From NCBI RefSeq assembly GCF_040796495.1, contig NZ_JBFNQN010000019.1, forward strand, positions 1-64,000: a stretch of DNA of 64,000 nucleotides. Direction: 5' to 3'. The position numbers and the translations under genes are program-made. How positions within the stretch are numbered: the stretch's first letter is position 1; each line of letters opens with the position of its first letter. This stretch comes from Kineococcus endophyticus (GTDB lineage Bacteria; Actinomycetota; Actinomycetes; Actinomycetales; Kineococcaceae). This document shows positions 53,015 through 63,404 of this stretch, one piece after another. The notes below the pieces were generated by a model. That model saw only the letters and a list, made by a program, of their open reading frames with translations, had not been told where the DNA came from and made no database searches.

Positions 53015-55369
53015 ATGGCGGTGCGTCAAGACCACGGCCGGGCTGTCGTCGCGGCCGTGCGGGACTGGTACCTGCACGGGGACGTCGTGGACCGCGCCCG
53101 GCGGTTGTTCTTCCTCGTCGCGATCGGCAGCACGCTGCTCACCGCGGCCGGGGCCGAGGTCGACACCGGCGCCGGACGCCTCGTCGTCCTCGCAGCCGTC
53201 GTCGTCCTCATCGCCTCCTGGACGCACGGCTACCTGCGCGCCGCGGCGCGGCCCCGCCCCGACCTCTTCGACGCGGCCGACGCCGTCGCGCGCGCGGCCT
53301 TCGTCGCCGCGGTCGCCGACCCGCCCGCCGTCCTCGGCTTCCTCTTCTGGGCCGTGTGGTTCCGCTCGCAGTACGGCTCGGGTCGCACCGCGCTGCTGCG
53401 GTGCGTCCACCACGTCGCGGCCGTGACCGTCGGGGCGGCCGTGTGGTGGGCCCTGCCCGCGAACACGGAGACCTCCACGGTGTGGGGGGTGGCCGGGGCG
53501 TTCCCGGTCGTCTTCCTCGGCCTGGCGGTGGCGCGTCGCGTCCACTCCGCGGCGGCCCGCATCGTCCGGGACCAGCGCCGCGAGGCCGCCCTCAGCACCC
53601 TGGGTGCCGCCGTCGTCGGGCTCGTCGACCGCGCCGAGGTCGTGCGGGCGGGGATGGCCGCGGCCCGCGAGATCGCCGCCGCGACCCCCGGCCTGCGACT
53701 GGCCCTCGTGCGGGTCCGGGACGGTGTCGGCGACGCCGACCTGCGCGCCGGCGACTGGGCGACCCCCCTCACCCTCGCCCGCGTCCCCGCGGAGGCGTCG
53801 GGCGCGGCAGCCCTCCCGACGGACGCGGCCCTCGACGCCGCGGCGGGCACCACCGGCAGCTGGACGTCCTACGCCTCCCCGGTCCCCGACGGGCAGACCT
53901 GGCTCGTCGCCGGCGGGGACGAGCTGGCGGCCGAGGGCCTGCACGCGGCCTCGCTGCTCAACAACGGGATCGCGCTGGCGCTCAACCGGTGCGCCGCCCA
54001 CGCCGCGCTGACCCGGCGGGCGGACACCGACAGCCTCACGGGGCTCGCCAACCGCGGCGCCTTCCGCGACGCCGTCGACCTGGCCCTGCTGGACCACGAG
54101 CGCTCGGACGGCGAGGCGGGACCCTTCGTCCTCTTCGTCGACCTCGACGACTTCAAGTACGTCAACGACGGCTTCGGGCACGGCGCCGGCGACGACGTGC
54201 TGACGGCGACCGCCGACCGGCTGCGCGCGACGGTCGGGGCCGCCGGGCTGTGCGCCCGTCTCGGCGGCGACGAGTTCGCCGTCCTGCTGCCCTCGACGAC
54301 CACGGACGTCGCCGAGGCGCTGGCCCAGGCCGTCGTCGACGCGGTGACGGTCCCCGTCGCCGTCGTCACCGGGGTCGCGGAGATGGCCGCCGAGGAGGTG
54401 CAGGTCGGCTGCAGCGTCGGCGTCGCCCGCTGCGCCGGCGCCACCGGGGGCGTCGACGAGGTCGTCCAGCGCGCCGACGTGGCCATGTACTCCGCCAAGA
54501 CCGGCGGGGGCGGGGTGGCGGTCTTCGGGCGGCGGTCCGCGGCGGCGGAGGCCGAGGCCGTGCTGCTGCGCGAACTGGCCGGCGCCACGGCCCGGGGCCA
54601 GATCGAGGTCCACTACCAGCCCGTCGTCGACCTGGCCGAGGACGCCGCCGACGTCTCGTGCAGCGGGATGGAGGCGCTCGTGCGCTGGAACCACCCCGAG
54701 CGCGGGCTGGTGGGCCCGCAGGACTTCATCGCCCGCGCCGAGCGGTCCGGCGCCATCCACGAGATCGGCGCGCACGTGCTCGACCAGGCCTGCCGCGACG
54801 CGGCCGCCTGGACGGTCGCGGGTCGCCCCCTCACCGTGCACGTCAACGTCTCGGTGGCCCAGCTCGCCGACGACCGGCTGCTCACCGTGGTGCGGTCCTG
54901 CCTGCGGCGCAGCGGGTTGCCGCCCGAGCAGCTCGTCCTGGAGATCACCGAGAGCATGGTCCTGGAGGCCCCCGACGCCCTGCGCCGGGTGCACGACCTC
55001 GCCGCGACCGGCGTGCGCATCGCCGTCGACGACTTCGGGACGGGCTACGCGAGCCTCACCGCGCTGCGGCGGCTGCCGGTCTCGCTGGTCAAGGTCGACC
55101 GGTCCTTCGTGGCCGGCGCGACGAGCAACCCCGCCGACCTGGCCATCATCGAGGCCGTCGTGCAGATGGCCGGACGCCTCGGCGTCGAGGTCGTGGCCGA
55201 GGGCGTGGAGGAGGTGGCACAGGCGCAGCTGCTCGCGGCCGCCGGCGCCCACCACGCCCAGGGGTTCCTCTACGCGACGCCGCTGCCGCGGGCCGCGTTC
55301 GACGAGTGGCTGGCCACCCGCACCCCCCTGCACCCGCGCCCGGTCCGCCGGCGCACGACGGCCGACTGA
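53015..55369 (+). CDS. membrane GGDEF-EAL protein (diguanylate cyclase/phosphodiesterase)
   Basis: 784 residues. About four to five TM segments in residues 25-190, a GAF-like spacer (about 200-320), GGDEF domain (about 340-510; TDSLTGLANRGAF, RLGGDEFAVLL) and EAL domain (about 515-770). EAL residues are complete: MEALVRW, NVSVAQL, EITESMV, DDFGTGYASL, VKVDRSF, VVAEGVE and AQGFLYATP. Both activities could therefore be real. ATG 53015 follows GGAAGGGG. Third c-di-GMP gene of the window. A 19-bp hairpin follows. Confidence 0.92.
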   Translation: MAVRQDHGRAVVAAVRDWYLHGDVVDRARRLFFLVAIGSTLLTAAGAEVDTGAGRLVVLAAVVVLIASWTHGYLRAAARPRPDLFDAADAVARAAFVAAVADPPAVLGFLFWAVWFRSQYGSGRTALLRCVHHVAAVTVGAAVWWALPANTETSTVWGVAGAFPVVFLGLAVARRVHSAAARIVRDQRREAALSTLGAAVVGLVDRAEVVRAGMAAAREIAAATPGLRLALVRVRDGVGDADLRAGDWATPLTLARVPAEASGAAALPTDAALDAAAGTTGSWTSYASPVPDGQTWLVAGGDELAAEGLHAASLLNNGIALALNRCAAHAALTRRADTDSLTGLANRGAFRDAVDLALLDHERSDGEAGPFVLFVDLDDFKYVNDGFGHGAGDDVLTATADRLRATVGAAGLCARLGGDEFAVLLPSTTTDVAEALAQAVVDAVTVPVAVVTGVAEMAAEEVQVGCSVGVARCAGATGGVDEVVQRADVAMYSAKTGGGGVAVFGRRSAAAEAEAVLLRELAGATARGQIEVHYQPVVDLAEDAADVSCSGMEALVRWNHPERGLVGPQDFIARAERSGAIHEIGAHVLDQACRDAAAWTVAGRPLTVHVNVSVAQLADDRLLTVVRSCLRRSGLPPEQLVLEITESMVLEAPDALRRVHDLAATGVRIAVDDFGTGYASLTALRRLPVSLVKVDRSFVAGATSNPADLAIIEAVVQMAGRLGVEVVAEGVEEVAQAQLLAAAGAHHAQGFLYATPLPRAAFDEWLATRTPLHPRPVRRRTTAD

Positions 55370-55400
55370 CCGTCACCGCGGGGCGCCCTCCGGAGGTGGG

Positions 55401-55445
55401 TCGTTGACGCAGCCGGCTCACAGGTCGAGCCGGCTGCGTCAACGA
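55401..55445. terminator. strong bidirectional hairpin between the GGDEF-EAL gene and ettA
   Basis: A perfect 19-bp inverted repeat (55401-55419 with 55427-55445; core GTTGACGCAGCCGGCTC) with a 7-nt loop between convergent genes. It is the longest perfect stem in the window. Confidence 0.75.
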
Positions 55446-55474
55446 TCCTCAACCGTGGAGCGCAGTGGTGACGC

Positions 55475-57157
<1,683 letters not shown>

Positions 57158-57260
57158 GTCCCCAGGCTAGTCGCAGGCGCCGGGCGGCCCACCATCCGCC
57201 GGGTCGCTAGGCTGACGACCACGGTGCGACCTGCTCCACCCGCCGGTCCGCCGGTGCCCT

Positions 57261-57333
57261 GCGCTCGTAGCTCAACGGACAGAGCGACCGGCTTCTACCC
57301 GGTTGGTTGGGGGTTCGAATCCCTCCGAGCGCG
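57261..57333 (+). tRNA. tRNA-Arg (UCU)
   Basis: Acceptor GCGCTCG/CGAGCGC with discriminator G, D-arm GCTC...GAGC, anticodon arm ACCGG-CTTCTAC-CCGGT (anticodon TCT), T-loop TTCGAAT. CCA is not encoded. Confidence 0.95.
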
Positions 57334-57335
57334 CC

Positions 57336-59033
57336 TCAGCGGCTGCCACCGCGCAGGCGCAGCCGCACGACGCCCGGCGTCCGGCCCGTGAGGTAGACGC
57401 GCTCGCCGGCCGCCGCGTGGCTGCCCTGCAGGTAGTCGTACTGCTCCCCGCCGTCGTAGCGCGCCGGCTGGTGCTCACCGGCCGCGCCACCCCCGCCCTC
57501 GCGGACGAGGACCACCTCGTCACCGGCGACGCGGTACCGCAGCTCGGGCCCGGTGAGCACCCGGGCGCCGTCGGCCGACGGCTCGGCGCCGGTCAGCGTC
57601 CCGCCGGGGCGGAAGGACAGCTCGAGCGCGTACGACGTCGCGGCCCCGCTGAACCCGACGGTGACGTCGGCCCCGTCGTCGAGCAGCTCCACCCGGACGG
57701 TCGTGGTGAGCTCGACCGCGTCCACGGCGCGGCGGCCGAAGGCCATCGCGGCGTGGAAGCGGCCCTCGTCGCCCAGGGGGTAGTCCCCGGCCGGGTCGCG
57801 GTCGGCGGCGGCGAGCGGCTGGTAGTACCCGGCGCGCAGCTCCTGGCACAGGACGAAGGTCCCGGCGGCCTCCTGCTCCAGCGTCGCGCTGCGGAACGGC
57901 CCGAGGCCGAAGAAGGCGGTCGACAGGCGCAGCGACTCCAGGACGGCCGCGCCGTGCCGGAACCGCAGGAAGGTCGCGGTGTTCGCCGTGCCGGACCGGA
58001 TCGTGCCGACGGCGGGCTGGTCGCTGCCGCCGAAGACGACGGTCCGCGTGCGGCCCGCGGCGTGGACGGCCAGGCCGGACGCGGGCAGCACGGCCTCCCC
58101 CGCCCACGGACGCCCGCTGCCCGCGGGCAGGACACCGGCCAGCCCCGGGTGGGCGAGGAGTTCGGGCAGCACCGAGCGGCCGTCGACGCCGTGGGACTGC
58201 AGCGTCCGGGCGGCGTCGGCGAAGTCGGCGCGGTCCTCGGCGAGGGCGAAGCGCCGGTACGGCAGCAGCAGGTCGGCGCCGGGGTGGCCGGCGGTGTGCT
58301 GGTCCTGCCGGCGCGAGTGCACCGACTCCAGCAGGCCGTCCTCGTCGAGCAGCGGCAGGAACGCCTCCAGGTTGCGGCGCACGGGGTCCAGCAGGTCGGG
58401 CCGGTCGAGCAGGTCGGCGACGACGAGCAGCGACGGGCTGCTGACGGCCCCGGCGTACAGGGGGCTGCGCTCGGAGTACATGCCGTCGGCCTGCAGGTCG
58501 ACGCCCTCGGCGAGCCACTCCTCGACCCGGCCGCGCACGACGTCGGGGGCCCCGAGCAGGGCACCGAGCCGCGCCAGCGCGCTGGAGATCTCCCAGCGGT
58601 GGTTGGGCGTGTGGACCCCGCCGGTCAGCAGCGGCGGCAGCGTCCGCTCCGCGACGGCCCGCAGCCCGGAGGCGACGCCGGCCAGCGCGGACTCGCGCCC
58701 GGCGAGCTCGGCCGTCAGGCACAGGTCGTTGACGGTGAAGGCCGTGTCGGGCGGGGAGGCGAGGTTCGTGCTGTCGAAGAGGCCGCTCGGCGTCTGCGCC
58801 ACGCTCAGCAGCTCCACGAGCCGGGTCGCGACCGGCAACAGCCGCACGTCGTGGTGGTGGGCGGAGGCCGGATGGGAGAAGGCGGTCACCAGACCCTTCA
58901 GGCGCGCCGTCGTCTCGCGGTGGGCCAGGGGGCTGAGCGCCAGGGCGTCGCCGGCGAGGAGCGCGTCGACGCGCCGGTCGAGGTCGGCCACCAGCGCGGC
59001 GGTGAAGGTGGTGTCCTCGAGGTGCTCGGGCAC
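57336..59033 (-). CDS. putative polysaccharide lyase / heparinase II/III-like protein
   Basis: 565 residues. N-terminal all-helical half (about 1-320) with HTPNHRWEISSALARLG and DGMYSERSPLYAG, then a beta-rich half. This is the layout of (alpha/alpha)-toroid polysaccharide lyases and heparinase II/III-like enzymes, where an Asn/His-Arg and a Tyr form the active site; the family call is from pattern, not from a match I can run. No signal peptide, so intracellular, acting on imported oligosaccharide. GTG 59033 follows GGAGG. It diverges from a sugar ABC transporter over 274 bp, which supports a shared substrate. Confidence 0.65.
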   Translation of the reverse strand: MPEHLEDTTFTAALVADLDRRVDALLAGDALALSPLAHRETTARLKGLVTAFSHPASAHHHDVRLLPVATRLVELLSVAQTPSGLFDSTNLASPPDTAFTVNDLCLTAELAGRESALAGVASGLRAVAERTLPPLLTGGVHTPNHRWEISSALARLGALLGAPDVVRGRVEEWLAEGVDLQADGMYSERSPLYAGAVSSPSLLVVADLLDRPDLLDPVRRNLEAFLPLLDEDGLLESVHSRRQDQHTAGHPGADLLLPYRRFALAEDRADFADAARTLQSHGVDGRSVLPELLAHPGLAGVLPAGSGRPWAGEAVLPASGLAVHAAGRTRTVVFGGSDQPAVGTIRSGTANTATFLRFRHGAAVLESLRLSTAFFGLGPFRSATLEQEAAGTFVLCQELRAGYYQPLAAADRDPAGDYPLGDEGRFHAAMAFGRRAVDAVELTTTVRVELLDDGADVTVGFSGAATSYALELSFRPGGTLTGAEPSADGARVLTGPELRYRVAGDEVVLVREGGGGAAGEHQPARYDGGEQYDYLQGSHAAAGERVYLTGRTPGVVRLRLRGGSR

Positions 59034-59123
59034 GGGTGTCCTCCGGGGACGGGGTGGGGTGAGCGGACGCGGGCGGCTCGGGAGCCGCGACCCGGCGTCA
59101 GGAACCGTGACGTTAGCGTGCAC

Positions 59124-59196
59124 ATGACCTGACGTGAAGTCATCCGGACGACGAGCGGCGTCGAGCCTTGACCCGGTAAGCCCTTTCCACTTACCG
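59124..59196. promoter_or_regulatory. candidate operators between the lyase-like gene and the sugar ABC operon
   Basis: Two inverted repeats: ATGAC-N10-GTCAT (59124-59128/59139-59143) and CGGTAAG-N9-CTTACCG (59174-59180/59190-59196). The second overlaps a promoter-like TTGACC (59168-59173) with a 17-bp spacer before TTACCG. A LacI/GntR-type repressor encoded elsewhere could bind here. The rest of 59034-59307 shows no gene. Confidence 0.45.
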
Positions 59197-59307
59197 TCCT
59201 GGACACCGCAGGAACGGCGGTGCCGCCACCTCGACGCGCTCTGGACGACCGGTCCGGAACGGGTCCGCAGGAGGCGGCTGGGGACCGGGAGACGAGGAAG
59301 TCCAACC

Positions 59308-60612
59308 ATGAGCCAGAACAGCACCAGCCGACGGTCCGTCCTCCTCGGCTCCCTCGCGGCCGCTGCCGCGGGTGGCGCCCTGACCGCCTGCGGCGGAGGG
59401 GACTCCGCGTCGGGCAGCGGAGGCGGCGACGCGAAGAAGATCAGCTTCTGGCTCTCGGCCAGCGACGCGCAGGCGAAGGGCTACTACGACCTCGCCGACG
59501 AGTTCAAGACGAAGCAGGGCATCACGGTCGAGATCGTCAACGTCCCCTACGACGGCTACCAGACCAAGCTGCGCCAGGCCGCCCAGGCCGACTCGCTGCC
59601 GGACGTCGCCAGCGCGCCGTCGCTGGACCCGATCTGGACGAACAAGCTGCAGGACCTGACGGCCGTGGCGACCAGCTCGACGAACAAGATCGACGAGAAG
59701 CTGTACCAGAAGACCGACGACGGCAAGATCCTCACGATCCCCTCCGACATCACCGCCGCCGGCCTGTTCATCAACGCCTCGTTGTTCCAGAAGGCGGGCG
59801 TCGCCTACCCGACGGACCCCGCGAGCACCTGGACGTGGGACGCGTTCCTCGCGGCCGCCACGCAGGTCCGCACCGCGACCGGGGCGAAGTACGACCTCGT
59901 CTACGACGCCTCCCCCGCCCGCATCCGCGCGTTCGTCTACGAGCACGGGGCCAAGGGCTTCCAGCTGAACTCCGAGGGCACCGAGTACTCCGTCGACGAC
60001 GCGACGGTCGAGGTGCTGCAGAAGTTCGTGGACATCAACGACGACGTGGTCATGCCCAAGTCGGTGTGGACGTCGGGCGCCGACCCGAACGCCCTGTTCA
60101 AGAGCGGTCAGGTCGTGGCGTACTTCTCCGGCGTCTGGCAGGTCGCCGACTTCGCCGAGAGCATCACGCAGTTCGAGTGGGCCGCCGTCCCGACCCCGGC
60201 CCAGCCGACGCAGGCGACCGACATCAACACCGGCGGGAAGATCGTCGCCTTCGACAACGGCGACACCAAGGACGCGGCGATGAAGTTCGTCGAGTTCCTC
60301 TACGACCCGACGAACTACGCCAAGGTCGCGGCCACCAACGGCTGGCTGCCGGTGGAGACCGGGCTGGACATCGCCTACCCGGGCACCAACCAGGCCGCCC
60401 TCGACGGCTACGCGCTCTACCAGAAGGAGATCGAGCTCGCCGACCCGATCTCCACCTCCGGCAGCGACGCGGGTGAGAAGCTCACCCTGGCGGGCAAGGC
60501 CATCACGACCGACCCCACCAAGGACGAGATGGGCAAGGCCATCAACGGTCAGCAGACCGTGCAGCAGACGGTGGACAACATCGTCAAGCTGCTCAACGAG
60601 CAGATCGCCTGA
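59308..60612 (+). CDS. sugar ABC transporter substrate-binding lipoprotein
   Basis: 434 residues of the family-1 solute-binding proteins. N-terminal SRRSVLLGSLAAAAAGGALTAC combines a Tat-like twin Arg and a lipobox (Cys near 33). The mature part has KKISFWLSASDAQAKGYYDLADEFKTKQGITVEIV and the C-terminal-lobe block YFSGVWQVADFAE. It would capture an oligosaccharide outside the cell. ATG 59308 has GAGGAAG upstream. First gene of binding protein-permease-permease; a hairpin after it suggests higher expression than the permeases. Confidence 0.93.
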   Translation: MSQNSTSRRSVLLGSLAAAAAGGALTACGGGDSASGSGGGDAKKISFWLSASDAQAKGYYDLADEFKTKQGITVEIVNVPYDGYQTKLRQAAQADSLPDVASAPSLDPIWTNKLQDLTAVATSSTNKIDEKLYQKTDDGKILTIPSDITAAGLFINASLFQKAGVAYPTDPASTWTWDAFLAAATQVRTATGAKYDLVYDASPARIRAFVYEHGAKGFQLNSEGTEYSVDDATVEVLQKFVDINDDVVMPKSVWTSGADPNALFKSGQVVAYFSGVWQVADFAESITQFEWAAVPTPAQPTQATDINTGGKIVAFDNGDTKDAAMKFVEFLYDPTNYAKVAATNGWLPVETGLDIAYPGTNQAALDGYALYQKEIELADPISTSGSDAGEKLTLAGKAITTDPTKDEMGKAINGQQTVQQTVDNIVKLLNEQIA

Positions 60613-60622
60613 CGTCACCCGA

Positions 60623-60650
60623 CCGGACCCGGGTCGCCCCCCGGGTCCGG
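60623..60650 (+). terminator. intercistronic hairpin after the binding-protein gene
   Basis: An 11-bp stem (CCGGACCCGGG, 60623-60633, with 60640-60650) and a 6-nt loop before the permease start. Such hairpins often stabilise or partly terminate the upstream message. Confidence 0.5.
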
Positions 60651-60672
60651 GACCACCACCCCAGGAGGTTCC

Positions 60673-61641
60673 ATGACCCCCAGCGCACCGGGTCCGGTCC
60701 CCGCCGCGGTCGGGACCGACCCCGCCGCCCTCGTGCGGGCGCCGCAGCCCTCCGCCGGCCGCGCCAGCCGCCGCCGTGCGGCGCGCTACCGCCTCGCGCC
60801 ACTGCTGTTCGTCGGCGTCAACGTGGTGCTGTTCTTCCTCTTCTTCGTCTGGCCCGCGGTGACGGGGCTGTACTACTCCTTCACCAGCTACACCGGGGTC
60901 GGGTCGGCCCCGTGGGTGGGCCTGGCCAACTACGAGAAGCTGTTCGGGGACGCCGCGTTCTACTCGGCCTTCGGCCGCACGGTCCTGTTCGCCGTCATGG
61001 CGGTGCCGCTGAACTACGTGCTGTCGCTGACGATGGCGACGCTGCTGACGAGCCCGCACGCCAAGGGCAAGACCGTCGCCCGCGTGCTGTTCTTCATCCC
61101 CTGGCTCATCTCCCCCATCGTCGCCGGCGTCATCTGGCGGTGGATCTTCGGGGAGAACTTCGGGCTGGTGAACTACCTCATCACCTCCCTGGGCGGCTCG
61201 GCCGTCCCGTGGCAGTCCAACGCCGACCTGTCGCTGGTCATCGTCGCCATCGCCGGAGCCTGGGGCGGGACCGCCTTCAACATGCTGCTGTTCGTCGCGG
61301 CCCTGCGGAACGTCCCGACCTCCTACTACGAGGCCGCCTCGATCGACGGGGCCTCGCCCTGGCAGCGGTTCCGCTACATCACCCTGCCGAGCATCGCGCC
61401 GACGTCGTTCATCGTCATCCTCCTCGGCAGCCTCGGTGCCATGAAGGAGTACGCGTTGCTGCAGTCCCTCAACGGCGGTGGGCCGGGCACCGAGAACAAC
61501 CTCGTCGTCCAGTACATCTTCCGCACGGGCTTCCAGCAGGGCCAGATCGGCTACGCCAGCGCCGCCTCGTTCGTCCTCATGGCAGTGCTCATGGCCATCG
61601 CCCTGCTCCAGGTCCTCGTCAACCGACGCAAGGAGGCCTGA
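60673..61641 (+). CDS. sugar ABC transporter permease (first)
   Basis: 322 residues, six TM helices of the MalF type. It holds the EAA loop YYEAASIDGASPWQRFRYITLP that docks on the ATPase. Extra N-terminal ~40 residues are Ala/Pro-rich. ATG 60673 has AGGAGG at about 60663-60668. Followed 1 bp after its stop by the second permease start, so it is coupled. Confidence 0.94.
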   Translation: MTPSAPGPVPAAVGTDPAALVRAPQPSAGRASRRRAARYRLAPLLFVGVNVVLFFLFFVWPAVTGLYYSFTSYTGVGSAPWVGLANYEKLFGDAAFYSAFGRTVLFAVMAVPLNYVLSLTMATLLTSPHAKGKTVARVLFFIPWLISPIVAGVIWRWIFGENFGLVNYLITSLGGSAVPWQSNADLSLVIVAIAGAWGGTAFNMLLFVAALRNVPTSYYEAASIDGASPWQRFRYITLPSIAPTSFIVILLGSLGAMKEYALLQSLNGGGPGTENNLVVQYIFRTGFQQGQIGYASAASFVLMAVLMAIALLQVLVNRRKEA

Positions 61642-61642
61642 G

Positions 61643-62530
61643 ATGGCCCTCTCCTCGCTGCCCCGCCCCACGGCGCCGGCCCTGCGCCGCAGCACCCTCG
61701 AGCGCGAGGGCGGTTCGCCCGTCCGCACCGTCGGCGCCACGGTCCTGCTGTGGCTGCTCGCCGTGCTCTACGGCTTCCCGGTCCTGTGGTTCGTGCTGTC
61801 CTCGTTCAAGCCGGCGGGCGACCTCTTCTCGTATCCGCTGACCATGCTGCCCAAGACCTGGACGTTCGCCGGGTACGAGCAGGCGTGGACCAGCTTCAAC
61901 TTCGCCGGGTACTTCACGAACACGCTCATCGTGGCCGTCAGCACGACCGTGCTGACCGTGCTCGCGAGCGCCATGACGGGGTACGCCCTGGCCAAGTACC
62001 AGAACTGGTGGCTGAAGGCGTTCTTCCTCTGCATCCTCGCCACGACGATGCTGCCGACCGAGGTCATCCTGTCGCCGTCGTTCCTCGTCATCCGCGACCT
62101 CGGGCTGTACAACCACCTCGCCGGCATCGTCGTCCCCTCGATCATCACGGCGACCGGGTGCTTCATGTTCCGGCAGTTCTTCTCCACCGTCCCGAACGAG
62201 CTGCTCGAGGCCGCGCGCATCGACGGCTCGAACGAGCTGACGACGTTCGTCCGCGTCATGCTGCCGATCGCCCGGCCGATCATGGTGACGCTGGCGATCT
62301 TCTCCTTCCAGTGGCGGTGGAACGACTACATCTGGCCGCTCATCGTCCTCAACGACCCGAGCAAGTTCACGCTGCAGATCGGCATCCAGAGCATCGTCGG
62401 GGCGCAGAACGTCAACTGGTCGGTGCTGCTGGGCGCCTCGGTCATCTCGATCGTCCCGCTCGTCGTCCTCTACCTCGTGTTCCAGCGCTACGTCATGAAC
62501 GCCGACATGAACGCCGGTCTGAAGGACTGA
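61643..62530 (+). CDS. sugar ABC transporter permease (second)
   Basis: 295 residues, six TM helices of the MalG type, with EAA loop LLEAARIDGSNELTTFVRVMLP. ATG 61643 has AAGGAGG at about 61630-61636, inside the end of the first permease. No ATPase gene follows; a multi-use MsmK-type ATPase elsewhere is the usual solution in actinobacteria. Confidence 0.94.
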   Translation: MALSSLPRPTAPALRRSTLEREGGSPVRTVGATVLLWLLAVLYGFPVLWFVLSSFKPAGDLFSYPLTMLPKTWTFAGYEQAWTSFNFAGYFTNTLIVAVSTTVLTVLASAMTGYALAKYQNWWLKAFFLCILATTMLPTEVILSPSFLVIRDLGLYNHLAGIVVPSIITATGCFMFRQFFSTVPNELLEAARIDGSNELTTFVRVMLPIARPIMVTLAIFSFQWRWNDYIWPLIVLNDPSKFTLQIGIQSIVGAQNVNWSVLLGASVISIVPLVVLYLVFQRYVMNADMNAGLKD

Positions 62531-62554
62531 GCGGGCCGCGAGGACACTGGCCCG

Positions 62555-63394
62555 GTGGACTCCTTCACCCGCGCCGGCCTGCACTTCCGCGTCGACGACC
62601 ACGGCCCCGCCTCCGCACGTGAGGACGGGGCCGTGGTCGTCTGCCTGCACGGCTTCCCGCAGGGGCCGGAGGCGTACGACGCCGTCGTCCCCCTGCTGAC
62701 GGCGGCCGGTCTGCGCGTGCTGGTGCCCGAGCAGCGGGGCTACGGCGCCGGAGCCCGACCGTCGCGGCGCCGCGACTACGCGCTGCCGGAGCTCGTCGCC
62801 GACGTCGTCGCGCTGCTCGACGTCCTGCCCAGGCCCGTCCACCTCGTCGGCCACGACTGGGGCGGGGTCGTCGCGTGGGCGGTCGCGGCCGCCCACCCGG
62901 AACGCCTCGCCTCGCTCACCGTGCTCTCCCAGGCCCACCCGGCCGCCTACCGCGCCGCGGTGACGAGCTCATCGCAGGCGTGGCGCTCGGCGTACGTCGG
63001 GGCCTTCCAGGTGCCGGTGCTGCCCGAGGCGCTGCTGACGGCCGGCGGGGGACGGCTGCTCGGAGCGTCGTTGCGGCGCAGCGGGTTGCCGGCCGACCTG
63101 GCCGCGGGGTACGCGCGCCGGCACAGTGCGCCCGGCGCCCTGCGCGCCGCGCTCGGCTGGTACCGGGCGCTGCCGTTCGCCTCCGGCGTCGGCCGTGTGC
63201 GCGTCCCGACGACGTACCTGCACGGCGCCCGGGACCCCTTCTACTCCGCGGCCGCGGTCGAGCGGACCGCGGAGTTCGTCCGGGCACCCTTGCGCCGGGT
63301 CGAGCTCGACACGGGCCACTGGATCCCCGAACTGCGCCCGGAGGCGGTCGCGGAGGCGGTGCTCGCCGCTGCGGGCGGTGCCGACCGGACGTAG
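62555..63394 (+). CDS. alpha/beta hydrolase (epoxide-hydrolase-like)
   Basis: 279 residues. Nucleophile elbow VGHDWGGVVAW uses Asp, as in epoxide hydrolases and haloalkane dehalogenases; oxyanion region LHGFPQGPEAYD; acid Asp in HGARDPFYS; His in DTGHWIPEL. GTG 62555 lies 24 bp after the second permease gene and could be read with it. Physiological substrate unknown. Confidence 0.88.
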   Translation: MDSFTRAGLHFRVDDHGPASAREDGAVVVCLHGFPQGPEAYDAVVPLLTAAGLRVLVPEQRGYGAGARPSRRRDYALPELVADVVALLDVLPRPVHLVGHDWGGVVAWAVAAAHPERLASLTVLSQAHPAAYRAAVTSSSQAWRSAYVGAFQVPVLPEALLTAGGGRLLGASLRRSGLPADLAAGYARRHSAPGALRAALGWYRALPFASGVGRVRVPTTYLHGARDPFYSAAAVERTAEFVRAPLRRVELDTGHWIPELRPEAVAEAVLAAAGGADRT

Positions 63395-63404
63395 CGTCGC
63401 GCAG

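Noticed and set aside
59308-62530. Sugar ABC operon as a broken system because it lacks an ATPase
   Set aside because: Family-1 sugar importers of actinobacteria often share one ATPase encoded elsewhere; all three genes present are intact.
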